From UBA6168 sp041392505 (GTDB taxonomy: Bacteria > Bacteroidota > Bacteroidia > Chitinophagales > Saprospiraceae): a stretch of DNA of 64,000 nucleotides. The stretch is taken from the NCBI GenBank assembly GCA_041392505.1, contig JAWKLX010000030.1, positions 44,046-108,045 of the forward strand, given 5' to 3'. Positions 46,088 through 60,200 of this stretch are shown here, piece after piece. The translations under genes were made by a program, and so were the position numbers. Below the pieces are notes generated by a model, which worked only from the letters and a program-made list of their open reading frames with translations, was not told where the DNA came from and made no database searches. Positions within the stretch are counted from its first letter, which is position 1. Each line of letters opens with the position of its first letter.

Positions 46088-46088
46088 G

Positions 46089-46164
46089 GAGTGTTGAGTT
46101 TTAAGTTAGTGAGTTTTGAGTAGGCAGCAACCAATAACAACTCAAAATTCAAAACTCAACACTC
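46089..46164. repeat. Intercistronic inverted repeat ftsA/ftsZ
   Basis: GAGTGTTGAGTTTT (46089-46102) pairs perfectly with AAAACTCAACACTC (46151-46164), with an inner TTTTGAG/CTCAAAA stem. It fills most of the 98-base gap and has no T-run. Confidence 0.85.
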
Positions 46165-46185
46165 AAATCTAAAAACCTAGCAGTT

Positions 46186-47616
46186 ATGATTTTCAAGCTA
46201 ATGGACGAAAGTAATGAAACCCCCATCATTAAAGTAATCGGCGTCGGCGGCGGGGGTAGCAATGCCGTCAACCACATGTTTCAACAAGGAATTGTAGGGG
46301 TGGATTTTGCCATCTGCAATACCGATAAACAAGCCATGGAGCAAAGCCCAGTTCCAGTTAAAATGCAATTGGGCCCGACCCTCACCGAAGGTCGTGGGGC
46401 TGGCAGCAAGCCTAACATCGGCAAACTGGCGTGCGAAGAAAGCATTGAAGAGGTGAAAGCCTACTTGGCTAATGATTGTAAAATGCTTTTCATCACTGCG
46501 GGAATGGGAGGTGGTACCGGTACTGGTGCTGCACCGATCATTGCTAAAGCTGCTCAGGAAATGGACATCCTGACCGTGGCCATCGTTACCCTGCCCTTTA
46601 CTTTTGAAGGCAACAAACGGGTCACCCACGGTCACGATGGATTAGAGGAGCTGAAAAAATATGTGGATACGATCATTGTCATTTCTAATGATAAACTAAA
46701 AGCAATCCACGGCAACCTGACCATCTCAAAAGCCTTTTCGGAAGCAGACAGCATTTTGTCTACTGCAGCCAAAGGTATTGCAGAAATCATCACCGTTCCT
46801 GGTTATGTGAACGTGGATTTTGAAGATGTCAATACCGTTATGCGGGGCAGTGGGGTAGCGATCATGGGAACTTCGATTGCCGAAGGTGAAAACCGGGCAA
46901 AACGAGCAGTGGATGAAGCGTTGAACTCGCCACTTTTGGAAGACAACAACATTAAAGGTGCGCAGCATATTTTGATAAACATCACCTCTGGAACAAAAGA
47001 GGTGACGATGGAAGAGATTTTCGAAATCACTGAGTTTGTCCAAGAAGAGGCCGGTCAGGGTACCAACCTCATTTGGGGTAACTGCTTCGATGAAAATCTC
47101 GAAGAGGCTATCAGTGTTACCATCATAGCTACGGGCTTCGAACAAAATAGGGGAAACAAAACTATGCGGGGCGGAAAACCTCAATCTAACGCTACGCAAA
47201 TCAAGGTATCATTGGATGATGAAATTCAACAAAAAAATGTATTTCAGGCATTGGGCATCGACGATGACAGCCACAATGCAAATACCATTGATTTCCCGGA
47301 ACTTGGGACCAACTTTAGCCGCCGAGATCCTTATGTTCGGCATACACCTGATGCGGAGGAAGAAACCCGTCGCCATCGGATGGAGGTAGAGCGTCGGCGC
47401 AAAGAGCGGTTAGCTCAGATCAGCCAACGACCCAAGCTCAATAATCCGCAGACAGTCAATGAATTAGAAAACCAACCTGCTTATATGCGTCGTGGCATCA
47501 ACTTGGATGAGGTTCCTGATTCTTCAGAACCAATGTATTCAAAATATGTGATTACAGAGGAAAACGAACCAAGGTTGAGAGAAGGGAATTCCTTCTTGCA
47601 CGACGATGTGGATTGA
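46186..47616 (+). CDS. ftsZ: Cell division protein FtsZ
   Basis: A 476-residue tubulin-like GTPase forming the Z-ring. The nucleotide site has VGGGGSNAVNHM (about residues 20-31), GGGTGTGAAP (about 108-117) and the T7-loop region NVDFEDVNTVM (about 206-216). After the globular part (about residue 325) comes a variable linker rich in Arg/Glu. The C-terminal peptide-like ENQPAYMRRGINLD at about 428-441 probably binds FtsA, and a further 35-residue acidic extension ends in FLHDDVD. It is the last gene of the cluster. Confidence 0.97.
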   Translation: MIFKLMDESNETPIIKVIGVGGGGSNAVNHMFQQGIVGVDFAICNTDKQAMEQSPVPVKMQLGPTLTEGRGAGSKPNIGKLACEESIEEVKAYLANDCKMLFITAGMGGGTGTGAAPIIAKAAQEMDILTVAIVTLPFTFEGNKRVTHGHDGLEELKKYVDTIIVISNDKLKAIHGNLTISKAFSEADSILSTAAKGIAEIITVPGYVNVDFEDVNTVMRGSGVAIMGTSIAEGENRAKRAVDEALNSPLLEDNNIKGAQHILINITSGTKEVTMEEIFEITEFVQEEAGQGTNLIWGNCFDENLEEAISVTIIATGFEQNRGNKTMRGGKPQSNATQIKVSLDDEIQQKNVFQALGIDDDSHNANTIDFPELGTNFSRRDPYVRHTPDAEEETRRHRMEVERRRKERLAQISQRPKLNNPQTVNELENQPAYMRRGINLDEVPDSSEPMYSKYVITEENEPRLREGNSFLHDDVD

Positions 47617-48223
47617 TTGATTTGATGGTTAAATGGTTTCATTGTAGGACTCAAAAACCATCAAACCATCCAATTTACAACTTAGTTTTAGCCATCATAA
47701 CTTGCTAAACCATGATCGGACTTGGGCATTAATTTGCCCAAGTCTTTTTTATTTGGCTCAATATTGATCTCAGAAACCAGTTTTAGGTGAAAAATTTTCT
47801 TTGGATTCCTTTCCAAAGATTTTTATCAGAAGATTTTTATCAAGTTGTTGGCATAAAGTTTGACCCGTAGAGAGGTCAAATCCAATTGAAACTTCCCCCC
47901 TTTTGATTATTCCCTCTTTTTGGCTGTAAATAAGAAAACAAAAACTACGAACATGAGGTACTTCTTACCCAACGCAATTACTTTCTTCCTTTTCTCCTTC
48001 CTTTCGGTATTGCTGCTTTCCGTTTGATCGGAATCTTGTTCGTAGGCATGTTTGTCAACTGCCAATTTTAAGATGATTTCATGTTCTGACTTTTCGACTC
48101 AAGATAAACCGACACTGTACCCAAATTATAAGTTAGGAAATTACATTCAATAACGAATACACATGTTTGAGAGACGAATAGCATAAAATTTTGCTTTCCT
48201 CCAAACTAGACACTGCAATTATT
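47617..48223. other. Intergenic region between dcw cluster and giant gene
   Basis: An imperfect inverted repeat (GATGGTTAAATGGTTT near 47623-47638 with AAACCATCAAACCATC near 47656-47671) precedes the ftsZ terminator at 47719-47750. The remaining 470 bases lead to the giant gene and should contain its promoter; no clear box, RNA or gene is visible. Confidence 0.45.
47719..47750 (+). terminator. Terminator of the dcw cluster
   Basis: Stem GACTTGGGCA / TGCCCAAGTC with loop TTAATT, followed directly by TTTTTT. Confidence 0.92.
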
Positions 48224-51200
48224 ATGAACAAAGGGTTACTCACTTTACTGGGCATTTTATTCTGTTCCTCTTTTTTGTTTGGGCAAAACCCCAACGGTGA
48301 TCTTCGGATAGAGATGTTGACCTACTACAACTTGGTAGTGGATCATAATATTCAGACACCTGCCGGAGCAAGTCCCAAGTCTGTTTACATCGGGGTGAAA
48401 ATCTGTAACGATGGCAACAACGATATGGACAATGTATTTGCCTACATCGGCGATTATGATAACGTTACGCCGGGCGTTTATCCCACGGAGACGCCATCAG
48501 GGATGCCATATTCGGGCACTTTTTCCTTTACCCACGAAGGGGGAACGCAAGATGCAACCCGCTATATTGGGGATTTGCCAGCAGGGGAATGTGTGACCCA
48601 ATATTGGTTAGTCAGTTATCCTTTGGTTGACGCCAACAATAATCCGGTCTTCGGAGCCAACTCGAATCAAAATGATGACCTGCGCCTCAGCTATGATGTG
48701 TGGGCTTCTGGTTTTGATAATGGCAATTATAGGGAGGCAAATGACAGCAAGACTGTTCAGTTAAGAGCCCAGATTTCTGCCTCTGCCAATAAAATTTGGC
48801 CGAACACAACCAGTCATGTACCCAATCAATTTTTAAATGCCTTTCCTGATAAAGAGTTGGGTTGGAGACAAACGACCAATGTGACTCACCCTGGTGCTTC
48901 TGTGGTGTTGGAGGGGATCTGGTTTGATTGCGGAGTCGTTAATAAAGGTTTTGATAACAACGGTGATTATCAGTATGATTATAACTTTATGTTGCAGCCA
49001 GTTGGTGATCCCGGGATGTTTGATGCGAATTGTTTCCGTTTGGTAAAAGTTTCGGGGATGATCGTTGTTAAGCCCAAAAATGGATCACCTTATAGCATCG
49101 ATTTTGTAGATCAATTTCATTTTGAAAATTTGCCAAGAAACACTGGCGCAGTAGGGATGGTTTTCTATGAATTTGCCGTTTTGAACGGGCCTTGCAATGC
49201 TGAACTTTCTCCGTACCAAGAAGCAGCTTCCGGAAAAAACAACGAAAAATTCAATTCAGATTTTGGAACGCCCGGAGGTACTTTGATTTCCGACCCTTCA
49301 GCCGTTAATTGCTCTGTTTCGGCTCCAGCGTCTGCCACACCGGGTGATATCCTGCAAATAGCCATATCAACTGAAAATACCACAAGCATTCCGATAGGTA
49401 TGCCGGAATATTCTGCTTCACTTGTGTTTCAGCAAGCTATTCCAAGTGGCCTTTATTATGTTGCGGGCTCTGCGGCCAACAACAATATCCTACCATCTGG
49501 AACAGGTGCTAAAATGTTGTATTCAACGGATAACGGTACCTCATGGCAAATCAACGAACCCAACCCTTCAACAAATGTCACTCATATTAAATGGGTTCTT
49601 GATAAAGCACTGCAGCCCGGAGAGGCTGCAGAAGTGAATTTCAGATTGGCAATCCCTTTAAATTATAGTGAATCGGCCATTATTTCGGAATCGAATGTTT
49701 CGACCAGTAGTGCAAATCCTTTTTCTTCTTGTAGCGCTACCATCGTTTTAGGTGGTGGCGGAACAACTATTTCTGATGTTGTTTTCGCAGATAATGGTAA
49801 TGGGGGCGCTATTAATGGTGATGCGCTTCAAACTGGAGGTGAGGGTGGTCTTCCTAACATTACGGTGACCCTTTACAATGACCTTAACGCTAATGGCGAG
49901 TTGGACAATGGAGATGTTTTCGTGGCCCAAACCCAATCAGCAGCTGATGGGACTTACACATTCAGTGATATTGTAACTGGCGATTATATCGTATTTGTTG
50001 ACCTGACCGATACTGATATACCAGTTGGATGGATCAATACCACCCCTGACGAAATTGCATTTAATTCCGGAAGCCTGCCCAGCTCACTCGCATTTGGTTT
50101 TACCAGCATTATTGAATTGACCAACACTTTGCTAAGTGACCCAATCGTTGCCGAAGATGACTACGTTAACTACAAAGTAGAAATTGAAAACTTAGCCTAT
50201 GTAGAAGATACTGACAATTCAAGCACCGTGATTGCCTGGGCCAGCCAATTAGATCCTGCAACGAATTTCAACTATTATCCAAATAATTTATTGGGGCCGC
50301 CTGATGTGCAACTCTCCTGGCCAAGCACGTGGTCAAAGACGGCCAAAGTGAAAGGGTTTGATTTTGGAACACAAGATGGGACCATTGAAAAAGTGGAAAT
50401 TATCCTTTCAGTTTGTTTGGATTACGCCATCTATAATGATTATTTGACCATTTCATTTGTCAAAGAAGACGGAAGCATTGCTTATGCGCCAAACCCTGTT
50501 TTAAGTAAAAACTCTACACCCAGCCTGAATGACTATGTTGGTCCACCAAATATTGGATGGATCATTCTTGATGTTACTGATTATCAAGATTGGGATTGGG
50601 GTGTTTTTGATTCAAATTGGGCGGTTACGATGGACGGTACAATCGTAAACAGTAATGATGGTGCTAAACAGTACACTGATGCTATCGGTGTTCGGGTTAC
50701 CTCTACTTGTTGTGCCAGCTCAGAGGGCGAACCGAGTACTTGTGAAAGAGTGATGGACCCGCTGCCGCTTGAATATGAATATGATAAAACCAAGTTGAAA
50801 TTTATTTCCTCAACGCCAGAGGCAAGCAGTGTTTCCAATGGCGTAGTCTATTTTGATGATTTGGGACCTGTTTACCCAAATGAGATAACTCAAATCGACT
50901 TTACGTTCCAAGCTCTGAGCCCATCTGATCCTGATGAAACGGTAACCATAGCTCATGTAACCCAAGCAACGAATTGTGATGGCATGCTCATTATAGATGT
51001 AGATACGGCAGCAGGTGTAAGCATAGAAAACAAGGGGTCTGTTTCCGGTTACGTCTTTGGCGATTCTGATGGAGATGGCTGGAGAGGCATTACTGGATAT
51101 GAACCGGGTGTCGACAATTTTATTCCGGGCGTTGAGATTTTCCTTTACGGCTGTTTTAAAAGCAATGGAGATTTGATGTACCCAGCTTATAAGGATTATA

Positions 51201-54200
51201 AAAGCTGTACTTATTACCAGAATGGTGGTCATTGGGAATTAATTAAAATAGATACGACCGATGAAAACGGCCAGTTTTATATGTCGGGCATCGACAACGG
51301 ATATTATTATCTGGAAGTCGACGAGACCAGCCTAACCAACGCTGCTGAGCAAACAGCCGACCCTGATCGGACAAACGGTCTTGCTGGAAGTTATGCGGAC
51401 AAACGTTGGAAAGACCCCAATTCAGCCTGTCGCGATATGGGGATCATCGGAATCGGTAACGACCATACCAACATCAACTTCGGTTACCACATCCGATCGA
51501 CCATCCAGGGTGTCGTTTGGAATGATTTGAATGGGGATGGCGTAAAGGACTCGAATGAGCCGATCATTTCCAACGTGCCAGTTGAGTTTAACCATAGTGG
51601 TTGTACAACTGGTGTAAACTGCGATGTGATTCTTACCAATGGCGATGGACTGTTTACTTACAACTCAGCGCAAGCGGGAGTCAATTATAGATTGTCGTTG
51701 GATATGGACAACATTCAGGGAGCCGATAATTGGTCTATCACCTTCGAAGCAGATGGTACCCCAGATAATTCGAATGCCATCACGGTTGCCCAAGGCCAGC
51801 AAGTATTCAATGTAGATTTTGGCTTACAAGCTGGCGGGGATTTGAGCTTGGGCGGAAGGGTCTATTACGATTGGGGAGGGGACGCACACCAAAATTCAGG
51901 AGATGAAGGTATCCCAAACATTAGGCTGCGTTTGTACAAAGATGTAAATGGCAATGGTACGGTTCAGCCTTCCGACCAGTTGATAGCGACCATTACGACC
52001 GACCAAAACGGTGATTATCTTTTTGCCAATAAGCCTTCGGCCAATTACATCATTACATTGGAGGAAAATGATTTGGTCATTTTCCCAAAACAAACAGAAG
52101 ACCCAGATGAGTATGGGCCGTGTGTTGTTTGTGATGCCAAAACAGCTATTACGAATCAAGATTTTGAGGTTACTGTGACCGATGTTTGGAACTATTACAA
52201 CTACAATAATTCGGGTTGTGAAATTTGCGATGAGGGTTATACATCCACCAATGACCCTCCATATTCTAACGCCAATATGGACATAATCCCTTTTATGGAC
52301 CCGATTGGCAATCCTTCTGCCTGCGTTACGGAATTGGCAGTCACTTTCAGTGTCGCAGCTTCCGATTTTAATAAATCCTATAATACTTCTCAAGTACAAA
52401 ATATCAATTATTACTACCCGATTGAGTTGAACGGTGTCCAGATTGGAACTTTCAACCCAGAGGAATTACCTTATTGGTGTGCGATCTGTGAAAGGATTAC
52501 CCTCCATTTTCCAGTAGACCTAAGTACCATCCCTTACAATTTTGGGGGGGCCAATACTTTGGATGTTAACTTCCGTTCTTATAACCAAAGCAGGCCAAGC
52601 AATCAGCGCCAAGACATTTGTGTAGCTGATATCGCAATGGAGTTCATCGGCGTCAATTGCGTTTCCGATTTCCTCTCCTTAGATTTTGCTTACCAACCAA
52701 CTGGGGGGACAAGCCAAGTGGATGGCTATGCGTTTGTAGATGCTAATGCTAATGGAATTTATAATGCAGGGGAAGAAAAGCTCAAAGAGGTAGAGGTAAG
52801 GCTTGAGACTGACCTAAATGGTGACGGAGTTTATTCTTGGAGCAAAACTACCGTGACGGATGTAAATGGGAATTTCCGTTTTGAAGAATTATTAAGTTCC
52901 AATTATAGGGTTATTGTAAATGACTCTGATACGGATATCCCAAAAGATTATAACGGTGCAACTTACTCAGCTACCACGCAAATTAGGTATGATGTTGATT
53001 TGGCAGGTGGTTGTGAAGCTCAATCAGACTGTGATGGGATAGCGCAGGATGCTGCATATTCTGACAGCAAAAAAGAGGTAAAAACACTTAACTACACTCA
53101 TACAACGGGTTCTGATGCTAACTTACTGATTGTAAGTGCAACTGTTAATAATAATAAGTCCATCTCCACCGCTCAATATAACGGTATTGATTTGACAATG
53201 GCCAAATCTGGTTCATTCGATGGAAGAAGGCTGTATGTTTATTACTTGGTAGACCCACCGAGCGGTAGTCACGATGTCTATATTTCTACCGGAAACGGCG
53301 ATAAATGCGATATTACCGTTGGGTCTGTTTCCTATAAATGTGTTGATACCGAAAATGTTTTCCCTGGAGGGTTAGTTGAACAGCATGGACAGTTGCCCGG
53401 AGTCCAAAAGGTAGGGGACGACATTAGCTGTATTGGTGGCAACTATCTGCTCGACTTTTTGGTGACGGATGATGATAACGTGGGCCATGGCTCCGGTCAA
53501 ATTCAAATAATAAACGAGGATAACCCAAGCGACCAAGAGTTTTTATCCACCTCGATCATCCACCCCGATTACAACACTTCTGATATTGGTTGGACTTTAG
53601 TTAATTCTGAATTCGTCTATATCTATGGTTGTTTGCAACCCTGTGTTTCTTCCAAATTGGAATTTGGCTTTGCCAAACCCGGTGTAGCGGTCGGCTATAT
53701 TTATTCCGATGACAACGGTGATGGAACACCCAGCCAAGATGAAGAGGGTCTCGGTGGCGTTACCGTTTACATTTGTGAAGACAATGTTGGACCTTGTAAT
53801 GCAGCCACTGCTTTGAGTACTGTGACTACCTCTATGGGTGGGGTAGAACCACTTGGCTTTTACAAATTCACAGGACTGCGGGCAGGTACTTATACTATTG
53901 CTGTGGATGATACAACCGTACCCGAAGATTATACTTTAACGGGTGATCCAACCACTGATGGTATTCCATGTTATTCACCATTGGATGTAGCGGATGAGAA
54001 TTATGATTTACTTTTTGAGGAATGCGACCATCAAGATATTGGGATCGACATTTCTTTGGGGGCTCAATATACAGGGGCCAATTTTGGCTACCAACCTCCC
54101 GGTTCAATTGGTTGGACGGTATGGTTCGATGACGATGAGGATGGGGAAATAGATGACAATGAAGAAGGGATCATCGAAAACAGGGTGATAATCACCAACG

Positions 54201-57200
54201 TAACGACTTGTACCAGAGATAACATCACCTACAACCCGGGTGAATTTGAGGAGGATACCTACACCAACGAAGATGGTAATTACGTTTTCACTTTAATACC
54301 TGATGGCACCTTTGATGTCACCATCGACCCGCCAACTGATTTTCTCATCACTTATGAACCAGATGGAGTCATTGACAGTACAATCAGGATTGTAGTAGAT
54401 AGTGGGGAAATACCAAATACCCTTAATTCATGGTGCCCACCGGGTGAGGATTGCGAAATGCTGCTCAACTTTGGATTGACGCCCAATTATGTCAATACAA
54501 TTGCTGGGGTAATCTGTTTGGATAGGGATGAGGATGGCCGTTGCGATACGGGAGGTGAAACTTTCCCAGAAGGTACAGAGGTTGCTATTTATGACCTCAA
54601 CGGTAACGAATATGGGGAAATGCCTGTAGGTGCAGATGGAACATTTTTCTTTGACAATTTACCAACCGCCAATATGGTGATCGCCGTTTCCAAAACGGTT
54701 GCACCGTTGCGTTTGACTTCCTTGACAACTTCTTTGGGGGATACGCCAGCGTATGACATTAAAGACAGTGATAATAATGCAATCCAATATGTGGCCGTCA
54801 GTGGGGATGTGGTGGATATGCATTTCGGTTTCACCTTTAGCGATACATTTGATTTGGGTGATTTGCCAACACCTTATTTGACGAGAGCAGACGGGGCAAG
54901 TTCTGGTCCGGCTCATATTATTCCTGCCTCCCCAACTTTATATCTGGGGGCAACCATTGACGCCGAACCTTCGCCAGTGCTTCAATCAGATGCAATGGGT
55001 GATGATAGCAGGGGGATTGATGACGAGGATGGTATTACATTCACCGATGCTGGATCTTGGACGGCTGGGCCAAACGGAGGGGGGCTGACCGCAGAAATTA
55101 CGGGTAGCGGTTACTTGATCGCTTATGCAGATTTCAACTTAGATGGTGATTTTGATGATAGCGGTGAAATGTTCATCAATGAAGCGGTAACCACCGGTAT
55201 CGTCAATTACAATTTTGATATTCCCGCAGGAACAGATTTATCTGGGGGGCAGGACATCTACTTCCGTTTCCGCCTCTTCAAAACTGCTCCTTTCTCTCCT
55301 GCAACTTCTTACAACGGTATTACCGAAGGTGGGGAGGTAGAGGACTACATGGTTTCTGTTTGTAAAAACTTAACCAATGCTGGTATCATTGCTGGGGCAG
55401 AAACGGGTTGTAACGGATATGATCCATCGCCCATTACTGTAACCACAGCCACTTCAGGTGGCGGCGGTAGCATCGAATATATTTGGGAGCAAAGTACTGA
55501 CGGCGGATTGACGTATTCGATCATTGCAGGTGCGACAGGTGAAACTTATGACCCATCCAATATTGCTCAATCTACCCGCTATAGGAGAGGTGCACGCCGA
55601 TCACGTTGTGCAGATTATCAGTATTCCAATGCTGTCATCAAACAAGTTGTGAGTAATTATAATGATGCTGGTGCTATTACTGGAAACGAAGAAAACTGCG
55701 GCATTTATGACCCAGACATTATTCTGAACGTCATGGCGCCAAGTGGCGGTACTGGAACGAGCAACCCTTACTATCAGTGGGAACAAAGCACTGATGGAAT
55801 AAATTGGGTCTCTATCCTAAATGCAAATGATGAATATTATGATCCAGGAGTAATCAGTGTGACTACCCACTACAGAAGGGCAAGCCGTAAGACACCGTGT
55901 GCAGGTTATTTGTATTCAAATGTCATCACTAAAATGGTGTCAGTTAATTACATCTCTGCGGGTTCAATTACAGGCAATGAATCTGTTTGTGGAACTTATG
56001 ATCCGACCACTATTGCAAGTGTATCCATGCCTTCAGGTGGTGTGGACGGTTATGAAGTTTTACAGTGGCAGAGAAGTACCAACAATGGTGCATCTTGGAC
56101 AGATATTCCGGGTGCAACGGGTGCCAGTTACAACCCTGGCATTATTTCACAAACAACGTTGTATAGAAGGAAAGCAAGACGTGTCCCTTGTTCCGTTTGG
56201 GTTAATTCCAATACCGTTACAAAAACGGTTAAGCCGTTCCCTGTAGCCAATATTGAAACGTTCCCGATCAGTGCCAGCGGCTTCCTATGCGAACTCGAAA
56301 GTTTTGAATTCAATGCAGAAGATGCCGGGCCAAACGTGGATTATACTTGGAATTTTGGGGCGTATGCTACTCCAACTACAGCTTTGGGCCAAGGGCCTCA
56401 CCATACATCTTTTGATGTGCCAAATAATACGGCTCTTACTTCTACCACGGTGACTTTGACCACTGAAAAAGATGGCTGTGTTTCGACTGACAACAGGGTC
56501 ATGTCTTTCCGCCCTGAAATAAAGATCGACAGTGTAGTAACCCAAGACCCAACCCAATGCCAACAGAACGATGGTATCCTTTGGATTTATGCTACCCGGC
56601 CTCCCGGCACAAGCATTGAATACAGTATTGATGGTGGGTTGTCATGGTCATTGTATGGTCAAATATTGAATAAAGGTGCAGGTGTCTATGACATACGGGT
56701 TCGCTACCAGGGTGGTGATTGTATGGAATCTTATGGAGCAGTTGCACTATCTGATCCACCGCCACAGGCTGATATCATCCTCTCCACTACAGAGGATTGT
56801 ACTGGACAGACTATTACCATTGAAGCAATTCCGATCAACAGCAACCCAATATTTACTTGGACATTTGGTAATGGGGCCATCCCTAACACCATTGCTGGTC
56901 CCGGCCCGCACAGTGTTTATTTCACCGAAGGTGGTTATGCAAGCATTGCTGTTACATTGGAAGAAAACAACTGTATCGGAGTTCGTGATACGTCGATTGC
57001 TATAGTTGCTAATTATACGGATGGAGGTACTATTTTAGGAGGGGAAACGCTTTGTAGCACATTTGACCCAGCCAATATTGTGGCCGGTTCTAACCCATCG
57101 GGTGGAACGGGGGGGACTTTGGTCTATCAGTGGGAATACCGAGAGGACGACGGTTTGGGTGGCTTTACAGCTTGGCAAGATCAGGCGGGCGCTAATTCAG

Positions 57201-60200
57201 CATCTTTTGACCCAGGCATTATTTCTTCCACAACAGAATTCAGGAGGAAGGCACGCCGTGCACCTTGTTCGGATTGGGTCGTTTCAAATAGCGTAATCGC
57301 CCGTTTGGTGCAAAAACCGAATCTTGGAGATGATAATTATTTTACAGTATGCCCGGGTTTCCCACATGCTGATAATGTGAGCGATAACGATTTCAATCTG
57401 GTTAATCCAGAATATACTTTATCAGTGTTTACCACTAACGGAACACTTGATTTTGAGTCTGACGGAGAATTCATTTATGACCCAAGTTCTACTTACTGCG
57501 GCACGGACGAATTTCAATATGTCGTTTGCAACGATGGCACAGGCTGTTGTGATACGGCGAATGTTGTAATCGACCTGACCGATTTCAACCCGCCAAGCAT
57601 CGTCAACGTACCGAATAACATTGTCATCAGCTGTGACGATCAAATTCCTGTTGCGGACGCAGTTGACGTAATCGAAGACTGTCAGACTGTTTCCATCGGT
57701 ACGGATGAATTTACGACCCAAGGGACGGACAGTTGTGCATTGAACAACTACTTGATCACCCGGATTTGGAATGGGGTAGACTATTGCAGCAACACGGCTG
57801 CCGCACAACAAACTATAACTATTCAGGATAAGACAGCACCTGATATTTACCGAATCTACACTTTGCCAAATGGCAAACGAATGGTAGCAGGTGTGATGGA
57901 AAATGTTTCCAACCATTGGAAAACTGTTAGTCTGCCGATTCAATTTACGGGTCAGCCAGTGATTTTCACGCAAGTGACTTCCCGTAATGACTTTACGCCA
58001 GTGATTGCTAAATTGAGGAACATTTCAACGACTCAGTTCCAATTGAAGCTAAAAGAAGAGGAGGCAAATGACGGAGTTCACAGTGTTGAGAATGTTGCTT
58101 GGGTTGCTTTCGAGAAAGGTGCTTTTGCAGGCTCGAATCCGTTTGAAGTTGGTTCTTGGCTATTGGATAGCAATCCTGCGAATAAAGCGTTTGTTCAATC
58201 TTACGCTGGTTCACCAAGCATTTTTGCCAGTATTCAGACCAATAATGAGGCTGATCCAGCTACAGTGAAAATGGCCAACATGTCTGGCTCAGGAGTAGAA
58301 GCTTGGCTTTTAGAGGAAACATCCGCCGATCCTGAAGTAATTCATAACATGGAAACAGTAAGTTACATGGTCATAGAAGGCACGGGTGATATTACCAATA
58401 AGCAGGGAGAAGTGATTGGAGAAATGGGACGCATAAACCTTTCAAGCAATAGCCTAACCATTTCTCTGGCTAATAAATACCATAACCCGGTTGTAATCGT
58501 AGGGGCACTCATCACGACGGAAAGTGATGCCGTTATACCAAGGGTCACTTCGGTGACAGCCACAGGATTCACGGTACAATTAAATGAGTGGGAATACGAG
58601 GATGGGGTACATGGTTTTGAGAATGTCAGCTATATGGTGATCGAGGGCAGCCTTCCTTTAAATAGAACAGTTGCTTGCGACAATATCCCAGAAGCCCTAA
58701 AAATAGGTACCGAGATCATTGCCGTTGACAACTGTGATGCGACGATTAAACTTGTTAAGACAGAAGATACTTATAGCTTTGATTGTCAGTCGGACACTAC
58801 GTATGTTCGTTCATGGCACGTGGTAGATGATTGCGGAAACGTTACCTTCCTACAGGAGACTTATTACCTCAACGATTTCGTTCCACCAACCTTCGTTGCA
58901 CCAGCCAGTTTGACGATTGTTTGTGGGGAAGACAAAGACGATTTGGATATAACAGGCAACGTGTCGTTGAAAAGCGATAATTGTTCAGCCATTGTTACGA
59001 TGACCTATAGTGACAACCTTTCCTCTCTTAATGGTTGCAACGGGCATATCGTGCGGACTTGGACCGGTACAGATGACTGTGGGAATACTACTATCAAAAC
59101 TCAGTTGATTTACGTTTCTCCTGAGGAAGATACCGATGGAGATGGAGTTGTAGACTATTTTGACTTGGATGATGATAATGATGGTATCCCTGATTTAGTG
59201 GAAGGCTCTGGCGATAATGATGGCGATGGTATTCCCAATGATAAGGATCTTGATTCAGATAATGATGGTATTCCAGACATCATCGAATCGGGAGGTACAG
59301 ACTCTAATGGCGATGGTGTTGTAGATATCGTTGGGGAAAATGATTGGGACCATGACCAAGATGGTTTTGCTTATGGATATGACGGAAGTGATATTGACTC
59401 TTCTGTGGTTGCTTCAGTCATTTTTGACGCCACAAGCTTGATTAACGATAGGGATGGAGATGGGATTCCTAATTACTTAGATCGGGACAGTGATAATGAT
59501 GCGATCCCAGACCTGATTGAGGTTGGAGGGTTAGATACCGATGGAGATGGAGAGGTTGATTACCCAACATTGAATGATCCAACCTCTATGACCGATATGG
59601 ATCACGATGGTTTCTATGATGTCTATGATCCAGATGATGATGGTTTGCCGGGAATAGATGATCCTGAAAATCCACTCATTGTTTATGATGGGGAAAATTA
59701 CACAGGCAATACGACTTCCGATATGGCTGATAGCGATGGAGATGAAGTACCTGATTTCCTTGATAGTGATTCAGATAATGACGGCACAGCTGACCTGATT
59801 GAGGTTGGGGGGATTGACATCGATGGTGATGGAAGACTTGAACTGACCGCCAACTTTGTCGATGTCAATAACGATGGTTTCAGCGATATTTATGAAGCCT
59901 ACCCACTAATCCTAACGGAAGGTGATGGCTCAGAGCATGATGGTCGACCAGAAGATACCAATGGGGATGGATCTGTGTTTTTAGAAGGCGATGCTGATTT
60001 GGACGGTAGTCCAAATCATACAGACCATGATAGTGACAATGATAATATCCTTGATATTTTGGAAACTGGCCAAGCGATCCACGACGGCGATAATGATGGT
60101 ATGTGGGACAACTTTGTTGATACCAATAATAACGGTTTCGATGATATTGCTGAAGCAACAGGAAACATCATGACTGAAGGAGATGGAAATACGCCTGACG

